Source: Plotosus lineatus (taxonomy: Eukaryota; Chordata; Actinopteri; Siluriformes; Plotosidae). Taken from it: DNA of 64,000 nucleotides. Shown here one piece after another: positions 57,268 through 64,000 of the stretch. Numbering within the stretch: position 1 is the stretch's first letter; each line of letters opens with the position of its first letter. Below the pieces are notes generated by a model. It ran no database searches, had not been told where the DNA came from, and worked only from the letters and a program-made list of their open reading frames with translations. The stretch lies in NCBI GenBank assembly GCA_024760905.1, contig CM045735.1:3093161-3157160 (forward strand), given 5' to 3'. Both the position numbers and the translations under genes were made by a program.

Positions 57268-57567
57268 TCATCGTTCGTTCAGTTTCTGTAACCGCTTAAT
57301 CCTAATTAAGGTCACGGGGAGGCTGGCGCCCATCCCGGCCAACTCCGGGCGAGGGAAGAGTATACCCTAGATGGCTCGCCAGACCGTCGCAGCGATGGTT
57401 CTTTTACATGAACCTCACACCACAGACAGTGAGAGACACGGCCGGCCTTTGATAACCCAGTTAGTGCACTGGGGGGACAGTGACAACCTGTGGGGAGTGG
57501 GGCTTGAACCCCCAGCCTTGGGCTCAGTGAACTAGCACCTTCACCACCAGGCCACCACCGCCCACTA
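57268..57567 (-). mobile_element. SINE-C1 copy
   Basis: CGCTTAATCCTAATTAAGGTC tail, TTTTACATGAACCTCACACC, and GGCCACCACCGCCC head. Confidence 0.85.
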
Positions 57568-57679
57568 CCAAAATTATCTTTTCAATAAAACATGTCAGTC
57601 TTCCAAACCTCGATTCTCTTTATAAATAAATACTTCCAGATTCAAAGAATAATATTTTTAAAACAATATGTTTTCCACA

Positions 57680-57890
57680 TGGCAGCACAGTGGTCAGCAC
57701 AGCCACCTCACAGCAAGAAGGTCCTGGGTTCGATTGCCAGGTTTTGGGGAAGGTGTTTCTCTGTGTGTGTTTGCATGTTCTCCTCGACCTTGCGAGGGTT
57801 TCCTCCAGATACTCCGGTTTCCTTACACAGTTCAAAACATATACAGAAAGCTAATTGGCCGTTCCAGATCACCACTAAGCATGAAGGGTC

Positions 57891-57966
<76 letters not shown>

Positions 57967-58095
57967 GTTGGCCCTGTGACGATCTGGCGCTCTGTTCAAG
58001 GTAGACCACGCCCTCATCCCAAATTGGCTGATATGGGCACCAGCCTCCATGCGACCCTAATAAAGGTAAAGCGGTTGAAATAAATGAATGAAATT
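57680..58095 (+). mobile_element. SINE-B copy with (TG)n expansion
   Basis: GGCAGCACAGTGGTCAGCAC head, GGTCCTGGGTTCGATTGCC, (TG)n at 57893-57968, TTGGCCCTGTGACGATCTGG, and tail CCTAATAAAGGTAAAGCGG with AATGAATGAA. Confidence 0.88.
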
Positions 58096-58294
58096 TTTAT
58101 TTTCGATTGAGTTTTATTTGTTCAGCACTTTTTATAATTCACATTGTCATATGGTATGTAATTTATTTGCATCAATTTTCCATAAACCCTAAACATCCCG
58201 AAATAAAGATCAAGAATTTTATTTGTCACGGTTATATGTACAACCTGAAGCGTTGTGTCGTCCCGTCCCCCCCCGCCGGTTTGTTTGTTTGTTT

Positions 58295-58465
58295 GTAGCA
58301 CAACTGCACAAAAATTGATGTGTGGATTTTCATTAAATTCTGCAGATGATCCGTATCAGTTCTCAATCCAGGAGTCTTTTAACAGTGCAAGTTGTTGGAC
58401 AAGCTTTAGTATTCTGGTTGTTGGGTATCACTGGGCTTGGTGGAGGTTTGCGCTCTATGGTTGCC
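58295..58465 (+). repeat. UR1 interspersed repeat copy
   Basis: TGTGGATTTTCATTAAATTC, CAGATGATCCGTATCAGTTC and TTGGTGGAGGTTTGCGCTCT. Confidence 0.6.
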
Positions 58466-58544
58466 CTTATCATTATTATTATTATTGATCAGTTCTGATA
58501 TCCGATATATTTATATATATATTTATATAATATATATAGATTCC

Positions 58545-58705
58545 CTTATCCAGATTGACTTACACTTTCAATTTACTCTGTACAACTAAAGCAAGGGCCT
58601 TGCTTAAGGGCCCAACAGTGACAGATTGGTGGGACTGAAGCTTGAACCCCCATCCTTCTGTTCAGTAACCCAGAGCCACAACCATTGAGCCACAACTGCC
58701 CCAGG
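58545..58705 (-). mobile_element. SINE-E copy
   Basis: GGGCCTTGCTTAAGGGCCC, GGGACTGAAGCTTGAACCCC and AACCATTGAGCCACAACTGCC: complement of a tRNA-like dispersed fish repeat. Confidence 0.7.
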
Positions 58706-58751
58706 CCAGTCTTGTCCATCTCTACCACCAGATGTACCTTGTTATTATTCA

Positions 58752-58970
58752 TTCGTTCATTTTTTGAACCGCTTAATCCTCATTAGGGTCATTGGGGGGG
58801 GGGGGGGGGGTCTTAGTTGATTTTGGCGAGGACAGGGTACACCACGGACAGCTCCCCAGGCCATCACAGGACAGAAACATGCTGACGGTTATGCAGCACC
58901 TCTATACGAAAGTCAGCAATATGACTGGTAATGCAGCACCTGACCACCGGGCCACCACTGCCCTGTTATT
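58752..58970 (-). mobile_element. SINE-C1 copy, internally deleted, with poly-G
   Basis: CGCTTAATCCTCATTAGGGTC tail, G18 at 58794-58811, CATGCTGACGGTTATGCAGC, then GGGCCACCACTGCCC head. Confidence 0.75.
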
Positions 58971-59268
58971 ATTCTCTTTTTATTTTTTTTTAATTAAAAA
59001 TAACGTCCAACATTGTCTGATCAGTTAACTTTAGCTAAGTGCAGCACTATTGCTGTTTAAAAAAAAAGACATGATCTTAATCACAGGTAATATCTTATTA
59101 ATTGTGCGGCTCTAATTAAAGCTGGTAAGATTTGAATTCTGCCGAAGATGCCACCGTGTCTATTATCAGATGTTCAGCGTAGCGCTGCGTTGCTGTAGAA
59201 TGATAACGTTTCATCTTTCACACAATTAACTTCAGAGTTTTGTCTTTCTTTCTCTCCTGGAATCTCAG

Positions 59269-59381
59269 ACGGAGGCCTGGCTGAAATCATGGTCACCTTC
59301 GATAACGGTCGCATCATGTACGGCTTCTGCAGCCTGAAGGAACCGACGGCCGCCCTGCCGCGCTACATCCTCATCAACTGG
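59269..59381 (+). CDS. dbn1: drebrin coding exon (ADF-H domain, part 2)
   Basis: A 113-bp exon with acceptor ATCTCAG (ends 59268) and strong donor TGG|GTGAGT (59382). It enters in phase 1, completing Asp with the last base of the previous exon, reads 37 codons and ends in phase 0. It contains GRIMYGFCSLKE and AALPRYILINW, the core of the ADF-H fold that precedes the actin-binding long helix. The drebrin family has near-identical YGFCS.K and ALPKYVLINW blocks; drebrin-like (DBNL/Abp1) has the more divergent YAFCRVKD and GLPKFVLINW, so drebrin is favoured. GC content and codon use are clearly higher and more regular than in the flanking introns. Intron 2 upstream is 5155 bp and full of SINEs. 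Confidence 0.92.
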
Positions 59382-60010
59382 GTGAGTCAAGACATGGGGA
59401 AAGTGTTGCGTGGCTCCAGAGCCGGTTTGCTCTTCAGAGGACGTGTGAGTGTTCGGGTTACCCCGGGCTGACGGGTCATTTTAAGCGACGGAGTGTTTTA
59501 TCAGCATAAGTAGGAGACGAGTCAGTGTCATGTCAGCCTACCGTGTCCTGCAAGCTGCTACGATTGATAAATCTGACATGCTGAGCAGGGTAACCCCTCC
59601 CCCTCCTCCCACGTTTATTATAGTCATTATCAGGGTTCTCTCTGTAATTGGTTGGCACTGCCTGAGTGATGTTTTTTCTGAATGGACACTGATCAGATTG
59701 TTTAAATATAAAACTCTCCACGCGCTTCAGGTGAATTGTTACCTTCAGCTTGATGAGAATGAGTAACCTCTTCTGACGACGGCACTGAGGAAAAGCGTTA
59801 TTCATCTCAGGGTTTTTTCGAATTGCTTTGTGGGTGGTTTAGAAAATAAATAAATAAATAAATAAGTGCCCTTTGTGAGCTCCAATCCGCCGCCTGTGAT
59901 GTTCGTCAGTAATTTTCCTCGCTTTTATGCCACTGCTCAAGTGTGTATTTGTGATCCCTGACTATGGACTTCCTGTGTTTTTAATGACTGTAATTATGAT
60001 GTACGTTCAG
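59382..60010 (+). other. dbn1: dbn1 intron 3
   Basis: 629-bp GT-AG, phase 0 intron. It has no recognisable mobile element apart from a short AAAT-type run near 59850. Opposite-strand open frames here have no family similarity I recognise. Confidence 0.88.
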
Positions 60011-60085
60011 GTTGGCGAGGATGTCCCCGATGCCAGGAAATGCGCCTGTGCCAGCCATGTCGCCACCATCGCAGAGTTTTTCCAG
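60011..60085 (+). CDS. dbn1: drebrin coding exon (ADF-H domain, part 3)
   Basis: A 75-bp exon, phase 0 at both ends, between acceptor GTTCAG (ends 60010) and donor CAG|GTGGGT (60086). It encodes 25 residues: VGEDVPDARKCACASHV followed by ATIAEFFQ. The VGEDVPDARKCACASHV block is diagnostic of drebrin; DBNL has TGEGVNDVRKGACASHV and ends in a different ..FLKG motif. It forms the C-terminal part of the ADF-H domain. Intron 3 (59382-60010, 629 bp) is short and repeat-poor. The following family exon (beginning GVDVI) is not visible before 64000, so intron 4 is at least 3.9 kb. A second plausible donor lies 15 nt downstream at 60101 (see findings). It could be one of two teleost dbn1 paralogues. 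Confidence 0.93.
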
Positions 60086-60144
60086 GTGGGTCTCACTAAG
60101 GTAAAGTAACCCCTTTTCTACTTCTGAAACAGGTAAAGTCATTC

Positions 60145-60148
<4 letters not shown>

Positions 60149-60204
<56 letters not shown>
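60149..60204. repeat. (TG)n microsatellite
   Basis: 28 TG units only about 50 nt after the exon 4 donor region; intronic. Confidence 0.97.
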
Positions 60205-60206
<2 letters not shown>

Positions 60207-60474
60207 AACTGTATCATCGTCCAGTCCATACAGGAGCACTTTGTACAATTTAACGTCTTCTTCACTTTGAGAACGTGAACTATCCCTGAAAACACCGATA
60301 AGCAAAATAAAAAAACACTTTTGACTAAAAGAGGCAGCTTTTCATAATGGGCGGGGGAGAGGGGTGGGGCTAATTTTTGGTCGATCAAAAAAAATTCTGG
60401 ATGCCTTAACCTGAGGCCAGAAAAAAGGAAACTCTGGGTTTGATAAACCAAATAATTTCTTAAAGTATTATTCC

Positions 60475-60590
60475 TGCGATAGCCTGGAGAACTGTCCAGG
60501 GTGTTCTCAGCCCTCACACAGAGTTTGCTGAGATGGGCACCAACCTCCCTGCAACCCTAATTAGGATTAAGTGACTCAGAAAATAAATCA
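60475..60590 (+). mobile_element. SINE-C1 3' fragment
   Basis: GCGATAGCCTGGAGAACTGTC, GAGATGGGCACCAACCTCC and ACCCTAATTAGGATTAAGTG. Confidence 0.7.
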
Positions 60591-60596
60591 ATGAAT

Positions 60597-61445
60597 CATC
60601 TCATCATCTTCTTCCCGCTTCTTCCGGGGTCGGGTCGCAGGGGCAGCAACCTAAGCAATGAGGTCCAGACATCTGTCTCCCCAGCCACTTCCTCCGGCTC
60701 TTCCGGGGGGACACCGAGGCGTTCCCAGACAACCCGAGAGACATAGTTCCTCCAGCGTGTTCGAGATCGACCCCATGGTCTCTTCCCGGTTGGACACGCC
60801 GGAAACATCACACCAGGGAGGTGTTTGGGAGGTGTTCTGACCAGATGCCTGAGCCACCTCAACTGGCCCCTCTCAGTGCAGAGGAGCAGTGGATCTACTC
60901 TGAGCTCTCCTCGGATGGTAGAGCGTCTCACATTATCTGTAAGGGAGAGCGCCGCCACACGGCAAAGGAAGCTCATTTCAGCTGCTTGGATCTGAGATCT
61001 TGTTCTTTCGGTCACTACCCAAAGCTCATGACCGTAGATGTGAGTCGGAAAGTAGATCAACTGGTAAATTGAGAGCTTCGTCTTGTGGCTCAGCTCCATC
61101 TTCACCATGACAGACGAGTACAGGCTCCGCCTTTACAGCAGAGACTGCAGCGATCCGTCTGTCAATCTCCCGCTCCATCCTTCCTTCACTCGTCAACAAG
61201 ATCCTGAGATACTTAAACTTCTCCACTTGGGGCAGGACCTCATTGCCGACTCGGAGGGTGCGTTCCACCCTTGTCCAACCGAGAACCGTGGCCTCTTATG
61301 GCCCCAATGAGAGCTGGAGGTCCCGACGTCATGAAGCCAAAAGGACAACGTCATCCGTAAAAAAGCAGAGACGAGATCTGATGGCCAGCAAACCAGAACC
61401 CATCAACGCCCCGACTGCGCCTAGAAATTCTGTGCATAAAAATTA
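60597..61445 (-). mobile_element. LINE-2 (RTE-like) fragment
   Basis: Minus strand. 60596-61108 reads LSIYQLIYFPTHIYGHELWV, VTERTRSQIQAAEMSFLCRV and FPACPTGKRPWGRSRTRWRN to LRLLPLRPDPGR; upstream after a frameshift, LRVGNEVLPQVEKFKYLRI. The 3' end reads CCGACCCCGGAAGAAGCGG then GAAGAAGATGATGAG. It lacks the FADD half; 5' truncated and dead. Confidence 0.85.
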
Positions 61446-61489
61446 TGAAAATCTGAAAATTGTTACCAATTCTGAAAGAATTAATGAAA

Positions 61490-61490
<1 letters not shown>

Positions 61491-61528
<38 letters not shown>
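61491..61528. repeat. (ATT)n microsatellite
   Basis: About 12 units beside the LINE-2 fragment. Confidence 0.93.
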
Positions 61529-61529
<1 letters not shown>

Positions 61530-61734
61530 CATTTTATCCTCTGTGCCCAACATAGATCTCATCGATGGATGATAAACTGTATTCGGGGATCTGCTGCACA
61601 TGACAATTACACTTTTTTCATCTTAGAATCTCATTGGCTGTTTCTTAATCTCCGTGCTTATCAATCAGACCCAAAATTATCCAGTGACCAGGAAATCCTG
61701 GCAAAAATCATATTCTGTGCACTTATATGACAAC

Positions 61735-62025
61735 CTGACAAACAACAAGAAGGTCCGAGGTTTGAGTCCTGGGTTTGACAAGGGTGTGTCTTTATGGAGG
61801 TCTCACTGTGCTTGAGAAGGTTTCCTCTGGGTTCTATCACAGCCCAAACATATGCACATTAGACTAACTGGTTGTTCAAAATTGTGACTGGTCCAGAGTG
61901 GGAATGATGTCTGTGTGTGTGTGTGTTGGTGTGATGAGCTGTTCAGGGTGTGCCATGCCTTCACCCAGTATCGGCAGAGACAGGTTACGATATCCTTTAT
62001 GATAACCGATATCAGTGAATGAGTG
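61735..62025 (+). mobile_element. SINE-B copy (diverged)
   Basis: AACAAGAAGGTCCGAGGTTTG, GTTTCCTCTGGGTTCTATC, a short TG run at 61910, and GATGAGCTGTTCAGGGTGTG. Confidence 0.7.
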
Positions 62026-62039
62026 AGTGAGTGAAACTA

Positions 62040-62255
62040 TGGCGGCACGATGGTGTAGTGCGTAGCCTCACAGCACAGTGGTCCTAGTTTCGAGTCTCAG
62101 GCTTGACTGGGGGGTGGGGCGGGGGGGTGGGGGGGGGGGGGGGGCATGCTCTCCTTATACTTGTATGAGTTTCCTTTCTTCCCACAGTCCAAGGACATGC
62201 ACGTTAGACTAATTGGCTGTTCCAAATTGCCCCTAGGTGTGAATGGATTTTTGTC
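62040..62255 (+). mobile_element. SINE-B copy, 3' truncated, with poly-G
   Basis: TGGCGGCACGATGGTGTAGTG head, a G-rich run at 62108-62144, CCACAGTCCAAGGACATGC, CCCCTAGGTGTGAATGG; it then stops. Confidence 0.8.
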
Positions 62256-63105
62256 CTATAGGGCAGGAAGGGCATCTAGACATGAAAAACGAATCAAAGC
62301 ATCGACCCCCTGATAAAAGTGGGAGGAAGATGCAAATGAAAAAGAAAGCCTCAGAAGAACTTTAAACACGTACTTCAACTTTAACTTTAACTGATTTGTT
62401 TTGGTCTCGTTTAACGTCATCAGCCATCTTCGTGCCATACAATGTCTTCTAAAATTATAGCCTGTGTCATCCTTTTTTTTTTTTTAACCTCTCCATGTAT
62501 CCATTATTATTCAACCACATCTATCTATTACACATCCAGTCCGTGCTTGTTCAGATGAGAAAATTAATAGAAGCCTTGGGTGGTCATTAAAGTGTCTGTG
62601 TAAGAAGGAGGAGACCACTGTATATAACCGGCAGTTGTAGGAAGACTATGATGTCTGCAGATGACTAATACAATGTTGTTGTTCTTTGCCCAGTGTTTAT
62701 TGTGGAGGTGTGAACTGGTTGTAGAGTCCTGAATGACAGGTACTGCCTTTTATATGCTCTGGCTCCTCAACCTGAATGTGGGAGAACTTCTGCAAGGAAC
62801 TGAGACTCTCCTGTGAACTCTACTCTTCAGCCATGTCAGAACATGGATTCTTTCTTTAGTGAAACATTTTGATTTGTTTGACATTGTTGTCCTGCTGGGA
62901 AATCCACCAACCACCCAGTTGGTAGAAGTAGCCAGGTCGCTGGAATGATTCATGGAGTCCTTGATGCCACGTACGCTATCAATGTTCTCAGGGTCTTTGG
63001 AGAAAAAGTATCTACATGTTCAGATGATGTTCACATCATCTTGAAAACTCCACACTGAGAATCAAGATTAGGTTCATTTCTGGTTCTCCGTCCTGCTTTT
63101 TATTC
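62256..63105. other. no recognisable feature
   Basis: No repeat or drebrin exon recognised. Confidence 0.45.
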
Positions 63106-63109
63106 AGCT

Positions 63110-63385
63110 TATCTGTCAGGGTCATGGAGGAAACTGTAGCTAATTCCTCAATCCAACTGACACTGAGCCACAGGCTGAGCTACACCCATAACAGGTCCCA
63201 ATGAATCCAGTTGGCTTAATGTGCATATCTTTGAACTGCTGGATGAAACTGGAATACCTGAAGGAAACCACACGGAAAACAGAGTGAGGATGTGCAAACT
63301 TTACACAGATGCTCAAGATTGAAACCTAGAACCTTCTCACTGTAAGGCTTTCAAGCTACTGAGCCAAATTGCCCCTAGGTTTGAG
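63110..63385 (-). mobile_element. SINE-B copy (old)
   Basis: CAGCTTATCTGTCAGGGTCAT, CTGAAGGAAACCACACGG and AACCTAGAACCTTCTCACTG, complement of SINE-B blocks. Confidence 0.55.
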
Positions 63386-63619
63386 GTGAAGTGTGAATGA
63401 TTGACTGTGTTAACCTTGCAATGGACAGGTGAACTATTCATTGCTTTTGTCCGGAGTCAGTGCTTCCCGCAAACAATTTAAGTGGTGCTGTGAATGAAGG
63501 AATGACCACAGATCTAAGTTCCTGTTAAAGTTCCTATAGTGTCTATTAATCTATTGAGGTTTCTTGGGATGGAGGCTGACCGCTTGGGTTTTCCCAAACA
63601 ATCACATCACCCCTTGTTC

Positions 63620-63740
63620 TGTAAGGTTGTCCTAGAGTTGTTGTGGTTGAGGCATTGGACTGCTGATTGTAGCTTCAAATCTCAAACTCATCATTCTGCC
63701 ACTGTTGAGTCTTTAAGCAACACCCTGAACCGTGAAAACA
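63620..63740 (+). mobile_element. SINE-E copy (diverged)
   Basis: TTGAGGCATTGGACTGCTGA, CTTCAAATCTCAAACTCATC, TGCCACTGTTGAGTCTTTAAG and AACACCCTGAACC, opposite in orientation to 58545-58705. Confidence 0.6.
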
Positions 63741-63759
63741 GGAGAAACAGCTGTGGTTC

Positions 63760-64000
63760 CATCCGGGCTGTGAAGCATGGTGCCGGGAGCATGGTGACAC
63801 GAAGACCTGTTTCAGTAGCAGGTAATGGGACACCTGTCAGTTTTGATGGAATGTTTTCAGATTTATACGCACATCGCTGAGGAACGTCTGCTCAAGGGCG
63901 CACAGGACTTGTAATGCTAAGCGACCGGCCATCCTGAGCACAGACCGAATCCAAATGAGGAGGAAAAAGCTTCCCCCGGAGAATGAAATCGAAAATGGCT
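63760..64000 (+). pseudogene. Tc1-like transposase relic
   Basis: GTGAAGCATGGTGCCGGGAGC followed by TTCAGTAGCAGGTAATGGG and CTGCTCAAGGGCGCACAGGA follow the layout of fish Tc1 transposases around the second catalytic Asp (KHGGGS..., ...G.G.LV, ...LL.SAQDL). It reads VKHGAGSM and FDGM in one frame, but stop codons and frameshifts break it. It runs off the window edge. Confidence 0.5.

Larger units (their letters stand above)
54114..59268 (+). other. dbn1: dbn1 intron 2
   Basis: 5155-bp GT-AG, phase 1 intron between the first two visible drebrin exons. It holds SINE-B, -C1, -D and -E copies and three (CA/TG)n tracts, annotated separately. The stretches 54120-54730 and 56620-57260 show no repeat I recognise. 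No other coding exon was seen in it. Confidence 0.85.
60086..64000 (+). other. dbn1: dbn1 intron 4 (5' part, runs off window)
   Basis: Begins at donor GTGGGT (alternative GTAAAG at 60101). Contains a (TG)n tract, a SINE-C1 tail, a LINE-2 fragment, several SINE-B copies, a SINE-E copy and a Tc1-like relic. Intron status is inferred from the missing next drebrin exon; 62260-63100 shows nothing recognisable. Confidence 0.75.

Noticed and set aside
54055..60085. Assignment to drebrin-like (dbnl) instead of drebrin
   Set aside because: The third visible exon reads VGEDVPDARKCACASHV and ends AEFFQ, the drebrin form; drebrin-like proteins differ at these sites.

Overview
The window looks like nuclear DNA from a teleost fish. 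The only host gene seen is a split vertebrate gene with GT-AG introns, lying in a mass of fish-type transposable elements (tRNA-derived SINEs, RTE-like and CR1-like LINEs, pogo/Tigger-like, hAT, piggyBac and Tc1-like DNA elements) and very long dinucleotide microsatellites. There is no operon structure, and almost every long open reading frame is a by-product of microsatellites or repeats. I cannot name the species.

Host gene: three consecutive coding exons on the + strand (54055-54113, 59269-59381, 60011-60085) encode about 82 residues of an ADF-homology domain that matches drebrin (dbn1), an F-actin side-binding protein of dendritic spines and cell cortex. Phases are consistent from exon to exon. 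The first coding exon (start codon and roughly 30 residues) was not found in the 54 kb upstream, and the next exon was not found in the last 3.9 kb. The window is therefore best read as a large part of intron 1 (or 5' flank plus intron 1), introns 2 and 3, and the start of intron 4.

Layout: 1-9 kb holds SINE copies and pogo-like composites. 9-18 kb holds LINE 3' fragments, a Tigger-like relic with a readable helix-turn-helix, a pogo-like element and two adjacent long foldbacks. 18-31 kb holds nested pogo/hAT/CR1/SINE clusters and a duplicated LINE 5'-end relic. 31-45 kb holds microsatellites, a pogo MITE with perfect terminal inverted repeats, a LINE fragment and a 38-bp minisatellite. 45-49 kb holds three hammerhead-ribozyme-like motifs and a piggyBac-like MITE. 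49-52 kb holds a 1.5-kb RTE-like LINE. 52-64 kb holds the drebrin exons among SINEs, ending in a Tc1-like relic.

The most interesting signal is at 46676-46936. Three copies of a 55-nt motif (two direct, one inverted) carry every conserved core nucleotide of a type I hammerhead ribozyme and a palindromic stem III, as expected of Penelope-like retroelements or animal retrozymes. Other good signals: one SINE body carrying two different 3' tails, one of which matches the 3' end of a LINE present in the window; headless SINE copies that begin exactly at a predicted hairpin; a pogo-like MITE that carries a captured hAT MITE as part of its amplified unit; microsatellites seeded repeatedly at one fixed position in a SINE; and a possible alternative in-frame splice donor in drebrin.

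Repeat names used below are local labels. SINE-B, -C, -D and -E are tRNA-like SINE families; SINE-C1 and -C2 are tail variants. pogo-A and pogo-G are TA-flanked families with terminal inverted repeats. LINE-2 is an RTE-like LINE seen as 3' fragments. UR1 is an unclassified repeat. Repeat boundaries are approximate unless a target site duplication (TSD) is given.
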